A stretch of 64,000 nucleotides of DNA from Bradyrhizobium arachidis (GTDB lineage: Bacteria; Pseudomonadota; Alphaproteobacteria; Rhizobiales; Xanthobacteraceae), in the NCBI RefSeq assembly GCF_024758505.1, contig NZ_CP077970.1, positions 4,092,001 through 4,156,000 of the forward strand. The letters are read 5' to 3'. This document shows positions 35,102 to 45,832 of this stretch, piece after piece. The translations under genes were made by a program, and so were the position numbers. The notes beneath the pieces are model-generated. The model was not told where the DNA came from. It saw only the letters and a list, made by a program, of their open reading frames with translations, and did no database searches. Within the stretch, counting starts at the first letter, position 1; each line of letters opens with the position of its first letter.

Positions 35102-35815
35102 ATGCGCTCCGGAGTGATCGCACAAAAGGTCGGGATGACGCGGGTCTTCACGGAGGCCGGCGAACATATCCCCGTGACCGTGCTGAAGCTCGGCAATTGC
35201 CAGGTCGTAGGCCACCGCACCGAAGAGAAGAACGGCTATGTCGCGCTGCAGCTCGGCGCCGGCACCCGCAAGACCGTGTATCTACCGAAGGCGGAGCGCG
35301 GTCAGTTCGCGGTCGCCAAGGTCGAGCCGAAGCGGCAGGTCGAGGAATTCCGCGTCTCCGCCGATCAGATGATCCCGGTCGGCGCCGAGATCCAGGCCGA
35401 TCACTTCGTCGTCGGCCAGTTCGTCGACGTCACCGGCACCTCGGTCGGTAAGGGTTTTGCCGGCGGCATGAAGCGCTGGAACTTCGGCGGTCTGCGCGCC
35501 ACGCACGGTGTGTCGATCTCGCACCGCTCGATCGGTTCGACCGGCGGCCGTCAGGACCCCGGCAAGACCTGGAAGAACAAGAAGATGCCCGGCCACATGG
35601 GTGTCGACCGCATCACCACGCTCAACCTTCGCGTCGTCCAGACCGATGTCGCGCGTGGCCTGATCCTCGTCGAAGGCGCCGTTCCCGGCTCCAAGGGCGG
35701 CTGGATCCGCGTGCGCGACGCCGTCAAGAAGCCGCTGCCGAAGGAAGCTCCGAAGCCCGGCAAGTTCAAGGTTGCCGGCGAAGCGGACGCCGCTCCGGCC
35801 GCGCAGGAGGCGTGA
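35102..35815 (+). CDS. rplC: 50S ribosomal protein L3
   Basis: The 237-residue protein has the L3 barrel and the long loop from [20 protein letters not shown] to [13 protein letters not shown] that reaches the peptidyl-transferase centre. Its conserved Gln (in [11 protein letters not shown]) is a methylation site in other species. It is longer than E. coli L3 by about 28 residues because of an Ala/Pro/Lys-rich C-terminal tail. rplD starts one base after its stop. Confidence 0.99.
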   Translation: MRSGVIAQKVGMTRVFTEAGEHIPVTVLKLGNCQVVGHRTEEKNGYVALQLGAGTRKTVYLPKAERGQFAVAKVEPKRQVEEFRVSADQMIPVGAEIQADHFVVGQFVDVTGTSVGKGFAGGMKRWNFGGLRATHGVSISHRSIGSTGGRQDPGKTWKNKKMPGHMGVDRITTLNLRVVQTDVARGLILVEGAVPGSKGGWIRVRDAVKKPLPKEAPKPGKFKVAGEADAAPAAQEA

Positions 35816-35816
35816 G

Positions 35817-36437
35817 ATGGAACTGAAGGTCACGACCCTCGAGGGCAAGGAAGCCGGCTCCGTCCAGCTCTCCGACGCCATTTTCGGCCTCGAGCCGCGC
35901 GAGGACATCATCGCGCGCTGCGTGAAGTGGCAGCTCGACAAGCGTCAGGCTGGCACCCACAAGGCCAAGGGCCGCGCCGAGATCTGGCGCACCGGCAAGA
36001 AGATGTACAAGCAGAAGGGCACCGGCGGTGCTCGTCACGGCTCGGCTCGCGTGCCGCAGTTCCGCGGCGGTGGCCGTGCCTTCGGCCCGGTCGTGCGCTC
36101 GCATGCCTCCGACCTGCCGAAGAAGGTCCGCGCGCTTGCTCTCAAGCACGCGCTGTCGGCCAAGGCCAAGGATGGCGATCTCGTGGTGATTGAGAAGGCC
36201 GCGCTGGAAGCCGCCAAGACCAAGGCGCTGCTCGGTCACTTCGCCGGCCTCGGGCTCACCAACGCCCTGATCATCGACGGCGCCGAGCTCAACAACGGTT
36301 TTGCCGCGGCCGCCCGCAACATCCCGAACATGGACGTGCTGCCGATCCAGGGCATCAACGTTTATGACATCCTGCGCCGTCAGAAGCTCGTTCTGACCAA
36401 GGCCGCCATCGATGCGCTGGAGGCGCGCTTCAAATGA
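35817..36437 (+). CDS. rplD: 50S ribosomal protein L4
   Basis: The 206-residue protein starts [15 protein letters not shown], one base after the rplC stop, so translation is coupled. The Arg/Lys-rich loop [20 protein letters not shown] reaches the exit tunnel. In gamma-proteobacteria L4 controls the S10 operon at both transcription and translation; that has not been shown for this group. The stop overlaps the rplW start. Confidence 0.99.
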   Translation: MELKVTTLEGKEAGSVQLSDAIFGLEPREDIIARCVKWQLDKRQAGTHKAKGRAEIWRTGKKMYKQKGTGGARHGSARVPQFRGGGRAFGPVVRSHASDLPKKVRALALKHALSAKAKDGDLVVIEKAALEAAKTKALLGHFAGLGLTNALIIDGAELNNGFAAAARNIPNMDVLPIQGINVYDILRRQKLVLTKAAIDALEARFK

Positions 36438-36736
36438 CGAAGAACATCGAGCCTCGCCACTACGACGTGATCGTTGCGCCGGTCGTGACCGAAAAGGCGA
36501 CGATCGCCTCCGAGCACAACAAGGTCCTGTTCAAGGTGGCCGCCAAGGCGACCAAGCCGCAGATCAAGGAAGCGATCGAGAAGCTGTTCGACGTCAAGGT
36601 CAAGAGCGTCAACACGCTGGTCCGCAAGGGCAAGACCAAGGTCTTCCGCGGCAATCTCGGCTCGCAGTCGAACACCAAGCGCGCGATCGTGACCCTCGAA
36701 GAGGGCCACCGCATCGACGTTACCACCGGTCTGTAA
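36434..36736 (+). CDS. rplW: 50S ribosomal protein L23
   Basis: The 100-residue protein contains [30 protein letters not shown] and the extended loop [15 protein letters not shown] of L23. It sits at the tunnel exit and docks trigger factor and signal recognition particle. Its ATG overlaps the rplD stop as ATGA, and rplB follows after 12 nt. Confidence 0.99.
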   Translation: MTKNIEPRHYDVIVAPVVTEKATIASEHNKVLFKVAAKATKPQIKEAIEKLFDVKVKSVNTLVRKGKTKVFRGNLGSQSNTKRAIVTLEEGHRIDVTTGL

Positions 36737-36748
36737 GGTCGCACGACG

Positions 36749-37582
36749 ATGGCACTGAAGACATTCAATCCCACGACGCCGGGCCAGCGCCAGCTGGTCA
36801 TGGTCGATCGTTCGGCGCTCTACAAGGGCAAGCCGGTCAAGGCGCTCACCGAGGGCAAGCAGTCCAAGGGTGGCCGCAACAACACCGGTCGCATCACCGT
36901 GCGCTTCCGCGGCGGCGGCCACAAGCAGGCCTACCGCACCGTCGACTTCAAGCGTGACACGGTCGATACGCCTGCGACCGTCGAGCGGCTGGAATACGAT
37001 CCGAACCGCACCGCGTTCATCGCGCTGATCAAGTACCAGGACGGCACGCTCGCCTACATCCTGGCACCGCAGCGCCTCGCCGTCGGCGACACCGTGGTTG
37101 CCGGCAACTATGTCGACGTGAAGCCGGGCAACGTCATGCCGCTCGGCAACATGCCGGTCGGCACGATCATCCACAACATCGAGACCAAGATCGGGAAGGG
37201 CGGCCAGCTCGCACGTTCGGCCGGCACCTACGCCCAGATCGTCGGTCGCGACCAGGACTACGTCATCGTCCGCCTCAACTCGGGCGAGCAGCGCCTGGTG
37301 CACGGCCGTTGCCGCGGCACGATCGGCGCGGTGTCGAACCCGGACCACATGAACACCTCGATCGGCAAGGCCGGCCGCAAGCGTTGGATGGGCCGTCGCC
37401 CGCACAACCGCGGCGTCGCGATGAACCCGATCGACCATCCGCACGGCGGCGGTGAAGGCCGTACCTCGGGCGGCCGCCACCCGGTCACCCCGTGGGGCAA
37501 GCCGACCAAGGGCAAGAAGACCCGCACCAACAAGTCGACCAACAAATTCATTCTCCTAAGCCGCCACAAGCGGAAGAAGTAA
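36749..37582 (+). CDS. rplB: 50S ribosomal protein L2
   Basis: The 277-residue protein has the L2 RNA-binding domains and the conserved C-terminal [20 protein letters not shown] block. The essential His of the peptidyl-transferase region lies there. A basic tail ([20 protein letters not shown]) follows. It joins the subunits and supports peptide-bond formation. It is in the normal S10-block position. Confidence 0.99.
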   Translation: MALKTFNPTTPGQRQLVMVDRSALYKGKPVKALTEGKQSKGGRNNTGRITVRFRGGGHKQAYRTVDFKRDTVDTPATVERLEYDPNRTAFIALIKYQDGTLAYILAPQRLAVGDTVVAGNYVDVKPGNVMPLGNMPVGTIIHNIETKIGKGGQLARSAGTYAQIVGRDQDYVIVRLNSGEQRLVHGRCRGTIGAVSNPDHMNTSIGKAGRKRWMGRRPHNRGVAMNPIDHPHGGGEGRTSGGRHPVTPWGKPTKGKKTRTNKSTNKFILLSRHKRKK

Positions 37583-37594
37583 GGAACGGCGGAC

Positions 37595-37873
37595 ATGGTT
37601 CGTTCAGTCTGGAAAGGCCCGTTCGTCGAGGGCTCGCTGCTCAAGAAGGCCGACGCCGCGCGCGCGTCGGGCCGTCACGACGTCATCAAGATCTGGAGCC
37701 GTCGCTCGACCATCCTGCCGCAGTTCGTCGGCCTGACGTTCGGCGTCTACAACGGCCAGAAGCATGTGCCGGTGAACGTCAACGAGGAAATGGTCGGTCA
37801 CAAGTTCGGCGAGTTCTCGCCGACCCGGACCTTCCATGGCCATTCGGGCGACAAGAAAGCCAAGAAGGCTTGA
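37595..37873 (+). CDS. rpsS: 30S ribosomal protein S19
   Basis: The 92-residue protein begins [20 protein letters not shown] and carries the conserved [19 protein letters not shown] and [12 protein letters not shown] segments. It works with S13 in the head of the small subunit and contacts A-site tRNA through its tail. rplV begins 10 nt later. Confidence 0.99.
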   Translation: MVRSVWKGPFVEGSLLKKADAARASGRHDVIKIWSRRSTILPQFVGLTFGVYNGQKHVPVNVNEEMVGHKFGEFSPTRTFHGHSGDKKAKKA

Positions 37874-37883
37874 GGATTAAACG

Positions 37884-38270
37884 ATGAGCAAACCTAAGCG
37901 CGAACGGAGCCTCGCCGACAACGAGGCCAAGGCGGTCGCCCGGATGCTGCGGGTGAGCCCGCAGAAGCTCAACCTGGTCGCCCAGCTCATTCGCGGCCGG
38001 AAGGCGTCTGCGGCGCTCGCTGACCTGCAGTTCTCGCGCAAGCGGATCGCGGTCGACGTGAAGAAGTGCCTGGAATCGGCTATCGCCAACGCCGAGAACA
38101 ACCACGACCTCGACGTCGACGATCTCGTCGTGGCGCAGGCCTTCGTGGGCAACGGTCTCGTGATGAAGCGCTTCGCCGCGCGCGGCCGTGGCCGCTCGGG
38201 CCGTGTCTACAAACCATTTTCGCAACTGACGATCATCGTTCGTCAGGTCGAAGCCGAAGCAGCGGCTTAA
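37884..38270 (+). CDS. rplV: 50S ribosomal protein L22
   Basis: The 128-residue protein has the L22 core ([20 protein letters not shown]) and the tunnel-lining beta-hairpin around [20 protein letters not shown]. The hairpin forms part of the exit-tunnel constriction with L4. No deletion of the hairpin, of the kind seen in some macrolide-resistant strains, is present. It is in standard order between rpsS and rpsC. Confidence 0.99.
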   Translation: MSKPKRERSLADNEAKAVARMLRVSPQKLNLVAQLIRGRKASAALADLQFSRKRIAVDVKKCLESAIANAENNHDLDVDDLVVAQAFVGNGLVMKRFAARGRGRSGRVYKPFSQLTIIVRQVEAEAAA

Positions 38271-38288
38271 GGGACGCAGGAGAAAACG

Positions 38289-39002
<714 letters not shown>

Positions 39003-39032
39003 AGCCAGGACAGGAATTGAGGGCTTAAAGCC

Positions 39033-39446
39033 ATGATGCAACCAAAGAAAACGAAGTTCCGGAAGGCGCATAAGGGCCGTATCCACGGCGTTGCGACTTC
39101 GGGCGCGACGTTGGCGTTCGGCCAGTTCGGCCTGAAGGCGACCGAGCCGGATCGCGTCACCGCGCGCCAGATCGAAGCCGCCCGCCGCGCGCTGACCCGC
39201 CACATGAAGCGCGCCGGCCGCGTCTGGATCCGCGTGTTCCCGGACGTGCCGGTGTCGAAGAAGCCGGCCGAAGTCCGCATGGGCTCCGGCAAGGGCTCGC
39301 CCGAATTGTGGGTGGTGCGCGTCAAGCCGGGTCGGGTGCTGTTCGAGATCGACGGCGTCAACAACCAGACCGCGCGCGAGGCGCTGACCCTGGCCGCTGC
39401 CAAGCTGCCGATCAAGACGCGCTTCGTCGAGCGCATTGCGGAGTAA
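39033..39446 (+). CDS. rplP: 50S ribosomal protein L16
   Basis: The 137-residue protein has the conserved L16 segments: [34 protein letters not shown] and [20 protein letters not shown]. It binds near the A site and the L7/L12 stalk base. Its stop codon overlaps the first possible rpmC ATG, which implies coupled translation. Confidence 0.99.
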   Translation: MMQPKKTKFRKAHKGRIHGVATSGATLAFGQFGLKATEPDRVTARQIEAARRALTRHMKRAGRVWIRVFPDVPVSKKPAEVRMGSGKGSPELWVVRVKPGRVLFEIDGVNNQTAREALTLAAAKLPIKTRFVERIAE

Positions 39447-39451
39447 TGGCC

Positions 39452-39658
39452 ATGGCCCAGATGAAGATCGAAGACATCCGCGCGATGAGCCCCGACCAGC
39501 AGGATGACGCCATCCTGAACCTGAAGAAGGAGCGCTTCAACCTGCGCTTCCAGCGCGCCACCGGGCAGCTCGAGAACACCTCGCGCCTGCGCGAGGCCCG
39601 CCGTGACATCGCCCGCATCAAGACCGTCGCCGCGCAGAAGCGCGCGAAGAAGAAGTAA
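39452..39658 (+). CDS. rpmC: 50S ribosomal protein L29
   Basis: The protein is 68 residues if started at the ATG at 39452 ([20 protein letters not shown]), or 70 if started at 39446 inside the rplP stop. It is a helical hairpin with the [19 protein letters not shown] block typical of L29, and it lies at the tunnel exit beside L23. The frame also extends upstream into rplP, but that part has no family similarity. Confidence 0.96.
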   Translation: MAQMKIEDIRAMSPDQQDDAILNLKKERFNLRFQRATGQLENTSRLREARRDIARIKTVAAQKRAKKK

Positions 39659-39671
39659 GGGGCTTACGAAT

Positions 39672-39920
39672 ATGCCGAAACGTACTCTGCAAGGCGTGGT
39701 CGTCAGCGACAAGACTGCCAAGACCGTCGTGGTGCGCGTCGACCGCCGCTTTACGCACCCGATCTACAAGAAGACGATCCGCCGTTCGAAGAACTACCAC
39801 GCGCACGACGAGAGCAACGAGTTCAAGCCGGGCGACATGGTGTGGATCGAGGAATCGAAGCCGATTTCGAAGTTGAAGCGCTGGGTCGTGATCCGGGGCG
39901 AACACAAGAAAAGCGCCTGA
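39672..39920 (+). CDS. rpsQ: 30S ribosomal protein S17
   Basis: The 82-residue protein begins [20 protein letters not shown], with an OB-fold and the loop [20 protein letters not shown]. It binds the 5' domain of 16S rRNA early in assembly. The longer open frame upstream is not conserved, and the ATG at 39672 follows GGGGCTTACGAAT. The gene closes the S10 block before rplN. Confidence 0.98.
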   Translation: MPKRTLQGVVVSDKTAKTVVVRVDRRFTHPIYKKTIRRSKNYHAHDESNEFKPGDMVWIEESKPISKLKRWVVIRGEHKKSA

Positions 39921-40003
39921 GCTGCCGGCTTTCCGCCGACTGACTTCAGGGAAATGTTGAGCGCAGCGAGCCTGCGCAGATAGAAAGAGGACGAGGTGCA
40001 TCA

Positions 40004-40372
40004 ATGATTCAGATGCAGACCAACCTCGACGTGGCCGACAATTCTGGCGCACGCCGTGTCATGTGTATCAAGGTGCTTGGAGGCTCCAAGCGCCGTTACG
40101 CCACCGTGGGCGACATCATCGTCGTGTCGATCAAGGAAGCGATTCCGCGCGGTAAGGTGAAGAAGGGCGACGTGATGAAGGCCGTGGTGGTGCGGGTCCG
40201 CAAGGACATCCGCCGTCCCGACGGTTCGGTCATCCGCTTCGACCGCAACGCCGCCGTCCTGATCAACAACCAGGCCGAGCCGGTCGGAACCCGTATCTTC
40301 GGGCCCGTGCCGCGCGAGCTGCGCGCCAAGAACCACATGAAGATCATTTCGCTCGCGCCGGAGGTGCTGTGA
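40004..40372 (+). CDS. rplN: 50S ribosomal protein L14
   Basis: The 122-residue protein begins [20 protein letters not shown] and has the five-strand barrel segments ([34 protein letters not shown]). It sits at the subunit interface, where silencing factor RsfS can bind. It opens the spc block, 83 nt after rpsQ. Its stop overlaps the rplX start. Confidence 0.99.
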   Translation: MIQMQTNLDVADNSGARRVMCIKVLGGSKRRYATVGDIIVVSIKEAIPRGKVKKGDVMKAVVVRVRKDIRRPDGSVIRFDRNAAVLINNQAEPVGTRIFGPVPRELRAKNHMKIISLAPEVL

Positions 40373-40686
40373 TGGCTGCGAAGATCCGCAAGGGCGACAA
40401 GGTCATCGTTCTGACCGGTCGCGACAAGGGCCGCACCGGCGAGGTGTTCGAGGTGCGCCCGGATGCCGGCACCGCTCTGGTGCGCGGCATCAACATGGTC
40501 AAGCGTCACCAGAAGCAGACGCAGGCCCAGGAGGGCGGCATCATCTCGAAAGAGGCGCCGGTCCAACTGTCCAACATCGCGTATCTCGGCAAGGACGGAA
40601 AGCCGACGCGCATCGGATTCAAGATTCAGGCGGACGGCAAGAAGGTCCGCGTTGCCAAGAGCTCGGGAGCTGAGATCGATGGCTGA
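40372..40686 (+). CDS. rplX: 50S ribosomal protein L24
   Basis: The 104-residue protein has the KOW motif ([20 protein letters not shown]) and [14 protein letters not shown]. It starts assembly of the large subunit at the 5' end of 23S rRNA. The ATG overlaps the rplN TGA by one base. Its 3' end overlaps rplE by 8 nt, so translation is tightly chained. Confidence 0.99.
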   Translation: MAAKIRKGDKVIVLTGRDKGRTGEVFEVRPDAGTALVRGINMVKRHQKQTQAQEGGIISKEAPVQLSNIAYLGKDGKPTRIGFKIQADGKKVRVAKSSGAEIDG

Positions 40687-41236
40687 GGCCGCTTACACCC
40701 CGCGCCTGCGCGCGGAATACGACAGCAAGATTCGTACGGTCATGACCGAGAAGTTCGGTTATGAGAACGTCATGCAGGTGCCGCGACTGGACAAGGTCGT
40801 GCTCAACATGGGCGTGGGCGATTCCGTCAACGACCGCAAGAAGGCCGAGACCGCCGCTGCCGAACTGACGCAGATCGCCGGCCAGAAGGCGATCGTAACC
40901 TATTCGCGCATCGCGATCGCGACCTTCAAGCTGCGTGAGAACCAGCCGATCGGCTGCAAGGTCACGCTGCGCAAGACCCATATGTACGAGTTCATCGATC
41001 GCCTGGTGAACGTCGCGCTGCCCCGCGTTCGCGACTTCCGTGGCCTCAACCCGAAGAGCTTCGACGGCCGCGGCAACTATTCGCTCGGCATCAAGGAACA
41101 CATCATTTTCCCCGAGATCGACTTCGACAAGGTCACCGAGGCCCGCGGCATGGACATCACCGTCTGCACCACGGCCAAGACCGACGAAGAGGCGAGGGCC
41201 TTGTTGACCGCTTTCAATTTCCCGTTCCGGCAGTGA
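40679..41236 (+). CDS. rplE: 50S ribosomal protein L5
   Basis: The 185-residue protein starts [19 protein letters not shown] and has [20 protein letters not shown] and the C-terminal [18 protein letters not shown] block. It binds 5S rRNA in the central protuberance and contacts P-site tRNA. The start lies inside the last codons of rplX. An upstream extension of the frame is rejected because it is not L5-like. Confidence 0.98.
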   Translation: MAEAAYTPRLRAEYDSKIRTVMTEKFGYENVMQVPRLDKVVLNMGVGDSVNDRKKAETAAAELTQIAGQKAIVTYSRIAIATFKLRENQPIGCKVTLRKTHMYEFIDRLVNVALPRVRDFRGLNPKSFDGRGNYSLGIKEHIIFPEIDFDKVTEARGMDITVCTTAKTDEEARALLTAFNFPFRQ

Positions 41237-41282
41237 GACGCTGAAGAGCAGCCTCTCAAACGCGGATACCCAGGAGCCAAGC

Positions 41283-41588
41283 ATGGCAAAGAAGAGTTCA
41301 GTCGAGAAGAACAACCGGCGCAAGCGGATGGTGAAGAACGCCGCCGCCAAGCGCGAGCGGTTGAAGGCGATTATCGCCGACAAGAAGCTGCCGATGGAAG
41401 AGCGGTTTGCCGCGACCCTGAAGCTTGCGGAAATGCCGCGCAACTCGTCGGCGACCCGCATCCGTCTGCGTTGCGAACTGTCGGGCCGGCCGCGCTCGAA
41501 CTACCGCAAGAACAAGCTGTCGCGTATCGCGCTGCGCGACCTCGGCTCCAAGGGCATGGTCCCTGGCCTCGTGAAGTCGAGCTGGTAA
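41283..41588 (+). CDS. rpsN: 30S ribosomal protein S14 (zinc-independent form)
   Basis: The 101-residue protein is the long form of S14. It ends [20 protein letters not shown] plus [11 protein letters not shown] and has only one Cys, so it lacks the CxxC...CxxC zinc site of the short form. It stabilises the head of the small subunit. The position between rplE and rpsH is standard. Confidence 0.99.
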   Translation: MAKKSSVEKNNRRKRMVKNAAAKRERLKAIIADKKLPMEERFAATLKLAEMPRNSSATRIRLRCELSGRPRSNYRKNKLSRIALRDLGSKGMVPGLVKSSW

Positions 41589-41602
41589 GGAGGGTCGGTT
41601 AG

Positions 41603-42001
41603 ATGTCTACGCACGATCCAATCAGCGATCTGATCACCCGTATCCGCAACGCGCAGATGCGTGCCAAGACCAAGGTCTCCACGCCTGGCTCCAAGATGCG
41701 CCAGAACGTGCTCGATGTGCTGAAGAACGAAGGCTACATCCGCGGCTACGCCACGGTCGAGCACACCTCCGGCCGCAGCGAGATCGAGATCGAGCTGAAG
41801 TATTTCGACGGCGAGCCCGTCATCCGCGAGATCGAGCGGGTCTCCAAGCCCGGGCGTCGTGTCTACGCCTCGGTGAAGAACCTGCCGCGGGTCAATAACG
41901 GACTCGGCATTTCGGTGTTGTCGACGCCGAAGGGGATCATGGCCGACCACGACGCGCGCGACGCGAATGTGGGCGGCGAAGTCCTCTTCACGGTGTTCTG
42001 A
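41603..42001 (+). CDS. rpsH: 30S ribosomal protein S8
   Basis: The 132-residue protein begins [20 protein letters not shown] and has the C-terminal [20 protein letters not shown] and GGEVLFTVF segments. It binds the central domain of 16S rRNA. In E. coli it represses the spc operon by binding near rplE, and no corresponding site was identified here. rplF starts 16 nt later. Confidence 0.99.
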   Translation: MSTHDPISDLITRIRNAQMRAKTKVSTPGSKMRQNVLDVLKNEGYIRGYATVEHTSGRSEIEIELKYFDGEPVIREIERVSKPGRRVYASVKNLPRVNNGLGISVLSTPKGIMADHDARDANVGGEVLFTVF

Positions 42002-42017
42002 GAAGGATTTTTGATCC

Positions 42018-42551
42018 ATGTCACGTGTTGGCAAAAGGCCTGTGGCGGTTCCGTCGGGCGTTACCGCGACCGTCGATGGGCAGACCGTCAAGATGAAGGG
42101 GCCGAAGGGCCAGCTTCAGTTCGTCGTCCATGACGACGTCGAGGTGAAGCTTGAGAGCGGCCAGGTCAAGGTCAAGCCCCGGCTCGAGACCAATCGCGCG
42201 CGGGCGCTGTACGGCACCGCACGCGCCCAGGTCGCGAACCTCGTCGAGGGCGTCACCAAGGGTTTTGAGAAGAAGCTCGAAATCACCGGCGTCGGTTACC
42301 GCGCCGCGATGCAGGGCAAGAACCTGCAGCTCGCGCTCGGCTACAGCCACGACGTGGTCTATACGATCCCGGAGGGCATCACGATTACCGTGCCGAAGCC
42401 GACCGAGATCAACATCTCGGGCAGCGACGTCCAGCGCGTCGGCCAGGTTGCCGCGGAGATCCGCGCCTACCGTCCGCCGGAGCCCTACAAGGGCAAGGGC
42501 GTGAAGTACGCCGACGAATTCATCTTCCGCAAGGAAGGCAAGAAGAAGTAA
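42018..42551 (+). CDS. rplF: 50S ribosomal protein L6
   Basis: The 177-residue protein has two repeated alpha/beta domains and the signatures [20 protein letters not shown] and [19 protein letters not shown]. It lies near the sarcin-ricin loop, where elongation factors act. The ATG is preceded by AAGGATTTTTG. Confidence 0.99.
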   Translation: MSRVGKRPVAVPSGVTATVDGQTVKMKGPKGQLQFVVHDDVEVKLESGQVKVKPRLETNRARALYGTARAQVANLVEGVTKGFEKKLEITGVGYRAAMQGKNLQLALGYSHDVVYTIPEGITITVPKPTEINISGSDVQRVGQVAAEIRAYRPPEPYKGKGVKYADEFIFRKEGKKK

Positions 42552-42562
42552 CGGAGCCGGTC

Positions 42563-42925
42563 ATGTCGAAAGCCAAGGTTACGAATGCCCGGCGCAAGCG
42601 GAGTGTGCGGCTGAAGCTGCGCCGCTCCGCCGGCGGCCGTCCGCGCCTGTCCGTGTTCCGCTCGTCCAAGCACATCTACGCCCAGGTCATCGACGACCTG
42701 AAGGGCGAGACGCTGGCGTCGGCCTCCTCGCTCGAGAAGGCGATGCGCGACGGCGGCAAGACCGGCGCCGACATCGACGCCGCGAAGGCGGTCGGCAAGT
42801 TGCTGGCCGAGCGCGCTGCGCAGAAGGGTGTCAAGGAAGTCGTGTTCGATCGCGGTAGCTACCTCTATCACGGGCGCGTCAAGGCTCTTGCTGACGCGGC
42901 ACGTGAGAGCGGGCTGAGCTTCTAA
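42563..42925 (+). CDS. rplR: 50S ribosomal protein L18
   Basis: The 120-residue protein has the basic N-terminus [20 protein letters not shown] and the core [20 protein letters not shown] and [19 protein letters not shown]. It binds 5S rRNA with L5. It is followed by a 47-nt gap and rpsE. Confidence 0.99.
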   Translation: MSKAKVTNARRKRSVRLKLRRSAGGRPRLSVFRSSKHIYAQVIDDLKGETLASASSLEKAMRDGGKTGADIDAAKAVGKLLAERAAQKGVKEVVFDRGSYLYHGRVKALADAARESGLSF

Positions 42926-42972
42926 CAGAATTTGAGGATTGAGGCGTAAGCCTCTGAAGGATTGGAAAAACC

Positions 42973-43569
42973 ATGGCAGCTGAACGCGAGCAACGCGGTG
43001 GACGCGATCAACGCGGCGGACGCGAACGGAGCAGGGAGCGCGAGGAGCGCGACAGCGAGTTCGTCGACAAGCTCGTCCACATCAACCGCGTGGCCAAGGT
43101 CGTCAAGGGCGGCAAGCGCTTCGGTTTCGCAGCGCTGGTCGTGATCGGCGATCAGAAGGGCCGCGCCGGCTTCGGTCACGGCAAGGCCCGCGAAGTGCCT
43201 GAGGCGATCCGCAAGGCCACCGAGTCCGCCAAGCGCAACCTGACCCGCGTGTCGCTGCGCGAGGGCCGCACGCTGCATCACGACATCGCCGGCCGTCACG
43301 GCGCGGGCCGTGTCTACCTGCGTGCCGCTCCGGCCGGTACCGGCATCATCGCCGGCGGCCCGATGCGCGCCGTGTTCGAGACGCTCGGCGTCCAGGACGT
43401 GGTTGCGAAGTCGATCGGCTCGTCGAACCCGTACAACATGGTGCGTGCGACCTTCGACGCGCTCAAGCACCAGGACTCGCCGCGTTCGGTCGCTGCGCGC
43501 CGCAACATCAAGGTGTCCACTCTGCAGTCCCGCCGTGTCGGCGGCGATGCCGAGGCGGCTGCCGACTAA
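42973..43569 (+). CDS. rpsE: 30S ribosomal protein S5 with Arg/Gly-rich N-terminal extension
   Basis: The 198-residue protein has the S5 double-stranded-RNA-binding domain ([20 protein letters not shown]) and the C-terminal [20 protein letters not shown] block. Before the core there are about 27 extra residues rich in Arg, Gly and Glu, including two GGR repeats (residues 8-17) and [15 protein letters not shown] charge repeats. Such extensions are seen in related alphaproteobacteria, but their function is not established. S5 acts in decoding fidelity and spectinomycin response. Confidence 0.98.
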   Translation: MAAEREQRGGRDQRGGRERSREREERDSEFVDKLVHINRVAKVVKGGKRFGFAALVVIGDQKGRAGFGHGKAREVPEAIRKATESAKRNLTRVSLREGRTLHHDIAGRHGAGRVYLRAAPAGTGIIAGGPMRAVFETLGVQDVVAKSIGSSNPYNMVRATFDALKHQDSPRSVAARRNIKVSTLQSRRVGGDAEAAAD

Positions 43570-43593
43570 CGAAAGCTTTTCGGAGTTAACACG

Positions 43594-43788
43594 ATGGCCA
43601 AGGCCGCAAAGACGATCAAGGTCGAGCAGACCGGCAGCGCGATCCGCCGCCATCACTCGCAGCGCTCGACCCTGATCGGGCTCAAGCTCAACAAGATCGG
43701 CCGCGTCGCCGAACTGCCGGACACTCCGGCGGTCCGCGGCATGATCGAAAAAGTTCACCATCTCGTCCGCATCGTCGACGAGAAGTAA
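43594..43788 (+). CDS. rpmD: 50S ribosomal protein L30
   Basis: The 64-residue protein has the short L30 fold with [20 protein letters not shown] and [20 protein letters not shown]. The ATG follows GGAGTTAACACG. It lies between rpsE and rplO as in most bacteria. A palindromic repeat separates it from rplO. Confidence 0.98.
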   Translation: MAKAAKTIKVEQTGSAIRRHHSQRSTLIGLKLNKIGRVAELPDTPAVRGMIEKVHHLVRIVDEK

Positions 43789-43794
43789 GACAGG

Positions 43795-43843
43795 GCGCAT
43801 GACGCCGAAGACCGGCTACCGGTTTTCGGACCAGATCATGCGC
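43795..43843. repeat. Palindromic repeat (GCGCATGA...TCATGCGC) between rpmD and rplO
   Basis: GCGCATGA (43795-43802) and TCATGCGC (43836-43843) are exact inverse complements. The centre contains ACCGGTTTTCGG, shared with the repeat at 35002-35050. It ends 20 nt before the rplO start and so may influence its ribosome-binding region. Confidence 0.8.
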
Positions 43844-43863
43844 AAGACACAAGGAGAAGGGCG

Positions 43864-44349
43864 ATGAAGCTCAGCGAGATCGCCGACAATCCCGGTTCGC
43901 GCAAGAAGCGCATGCGCGTCGGCCGCGGCATCGGTTCCGGCAAGGGCAAGCAGTCCGGCCGCGGCGGCAAGGGCCAGACCGCGCGTTCGGGCGTGCGCAT
44001 CAAGGGCTTTGAAGGCGGCCAGATGCCGATGCATCGCCGTCTGCCGAAGCGTGGCTTCAACAACATCTTCCGCGTCGAGTTCGCCGAGATCAATCTCGAC
44101 CGGCTCCAGGACGCCGTCGATGCCAAGAAGCTCGACACCAAGAGCGTCGTGAACGCCGAGGCGCTGGTGAAGGCCGGTGTGCTCCGCCGCTCCAAGGCTG
44201 GCGTGCGGCTGCTCGGCCGCGGCGAGCTCAAGACCAAGCTCAACATCGAGGTGCACGGCGCCACGAAGTCCGCGATCGCAGCGGTCGAGAAGGCCGGCGG
44301 CTCGGTGAAGATCCTCGCAGCCCCCAAGGACGAAGGCGAGGCGGCGTAA
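43864..44349 (+). CDS. rplO: 50S ribosomal protein L15
   Basis: The 161-residue protein has the Gly/Arg/Lys-rich N-terminal arm ([20 protein letters not shown], then [11 protein letters not shown]) and the C-terminal domain ending [15 protein letters not shown]. It is a late assembly protein of the large subunit. A terminator-like hairpin follows 13 nt after the stop, before secY. Confidence 0.99.
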   Translation: MKLSEIADNPGSRKKRMRVGRGIGSGKGKQSGRGGKGQTARSGVRIKGFEGGQMPMHRRLPKRGFNNIFRVEFAEINLDRLQDAVDAKKLDTKSVVNAEALVKAGVLRRSKAGVRLLGRGELKTKLNIEVHGATKSAIAAVEKAGGSVKILAAPKDEGEAA

Positions 44350-44362
44350 CAACTGCGTCATT

Positions 44363-44385
44363 GGCCCGCACCCTGCGGGCCTTTT
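44363..44385 (+). terminator. Terminator-like hairpin between rplO and secY
   Basis: GGCCCGCA (44363-44370) pairs with TGCGGGCC (44374-44381) around CCC, followed by TTTT (44382-44385). The short T-tract suggests partial termination before secY-secY2-adk. Confidence 0.55.
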
Positions 44386-44500
44386 CGCGTGCTTGACGAT
44401 GGACTTATCGAAGCCGAGCACCAGATAATGTCCGGCGTCCGCCGAGTGTCCAGATCGTCGCGGGCATGACGGCGCAGAAGGCGGCGGGAGAAAGCCCAAT

Positions 44501-45832
44501 ATGGTCTCAGCAGCGGAACAACTGGCAGCCAACCTCAATTTCGGCGCGCTGGCCAAGGCCGACGAACTGAAGAAGCGCATCTGGTTCACCCTGGGTGCGC
44601 TGCTCGTTTATCGGCTCGGCACCTACATCCCGCTGCCGGGCATCGACCCCAACATCTGGGAGCAGGTTTTCCGCTCCCAGGCGGGCGGCATCCTCGGCAT
44701 GTTCAACATGTTCGCCGGCGGCGGCATCCACCGCATGGCGATCTTCGCGCTGAACATCATGCCGTACATCTCGGCCTCGATCATCATCCAGCTCCTGACC
44801 ACGGTCTCGCCGCAGCTCGAGGCGCTGAAGAAGGAAGGCGAGGCGGGCCGCAAGACGCTGAACCAGTACACCCGCTACCTGACGGTGATTCTGGCAGCCT
44901 TCCAGTCCTACGGCATTGCCGTCGGTCTCGAAGGCGCCGGCAATGTCGTCAGCGACCCCGGCATGTTCTTCCGCCTGTCCACCGCGATCACGCTGACCGG
45001 CGGCACCATGTTCCTGATGTGGCTCGGCGAGCAGGTCACCTCGCGCGGCATCGGCAACGGTATCTCGCTGATCATCCTGTCCGGCATCGTCGCCGAGCTG
45101 CCCTCGGCGCTCGCCAACATGCTCGAGCTCGGCCGTCAGGGCGCAATGTCGACCGGCCTGATCCTGGTCGTCATCATCATGGCGGTTGCCGTGATCGCGT
45201 TCATCGTTTTCGTGGAGCGCGCGCAGCGCCGCCTGCTGATCCAGTATCCGAAGCGCCAGGTCGGCAACAAGATGTTCGAAGGCCAGTCCTCGCATCTGCC
45301 GCTCAAGCTCAACACCTCGGGTGTGATCCCGCCGATCTTCGCGTCCTCGCTGCTCTTGCTGCCGACCACGGTCGCGAACTTCAACGCGGGCAAGGGACCG
45401 GAATGGTTCCAGTGGCTCACCACCCAGCTCGGGCATGGCCGGCCGCTGTTCCTGTTCATGTATCTCGCGCTGATCGTGTTCTTTGCGTTCTTCTACACCG
45501 CGATCGTCTTCAACCCGACCGAGACCGCCGACAATCTCAAGAAGCACGGCGGCTTCATTCCGGGCATCCGCCCCGGCGAGCGCACCGCCGAGTACATCGA
45601 CTACGTGCTGTCGCGTATCACCGTGGTTGGCGCGATCTACCTCGCGATCGTCTGCTTGATCCCGGAAATCCTGATTTCCTACGCCTCGGTGCCGTTCTAT
45701 TTTGGCGGCACGTCGCTTCTGATCGTGGTGAGTGTCACCATGGATACGGTGGCGCAGGTTCAGGGTTATCTGCTGGCCCATCAATATGAAGGGCTGATCA
45801 GGAAGTCGAAGCTGAGGGGCCGCCGTAGATGA
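44501..45832 (+). CDS. secY: Preprotein translocase subunit SecY (housekeeping)
   Basis: The 443-residue channel protein has ten transmembrane segments in the inner membrane. The plug region is complete (residues 48-77, including GGILGMFNMFAGGGIH). The cytoplasmic loop 4 has VFVERAQRRLLIQYPKRQVG. Loop 5 has FIPGIRPGERTAEYID, with Arg357 at the position essential for SecA-driven export in E. coli. It works with SecE (10593). Its stop overlaps the start of a second SecY-like gene as ATGA, so the two are translationally coupled. It is preceded by a terminator-like hairpin. Confidence 0.98.
   Translation: MVSAAEQLAANLNFGALAKADELKKRIWFTLGALLVYRLGTYIPLPGIDPNIWEQVFRSQAGGILGMFNMFAGGGIHRMAIFALNIMPYISASIIIQLLTTVSPQLEALKKEGEAGRKTLNQYTRYLTVILAAFQSYGIAVGLEGAGNVVSDPGMFFRLSTAITLTGGTMFLMWLGEQVTSRGIGNGISLIILSGIVAELPSALANMLELGRQGAMSTGLILVVIIMAVAVIAFIVFVERAQRRLLIQYPKRQVGNKMFEGQSSHLPLKLNTSGVIPPIFASSLLLLPTTVANFNAGKGPEWFQWLTTQLGHGRPLFLFMYLALIVFFAFFYTAIVFNPTETADNLKKHGGFIPGIRPGERTAEYIDYVLSRITVVGAIYLAIVCLIPEILISYASVPFYFGGTSLLIVVSVTMDTVAQVQGYLLAHQYEGLIRKSKLRGRRR

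Noticed and set aside
44393-44429. Possible promoter TTGACG...GATAAT upstream of secY
   Set aside because: The spacing is 25 bases, too long for a sigma-70-type promoter.
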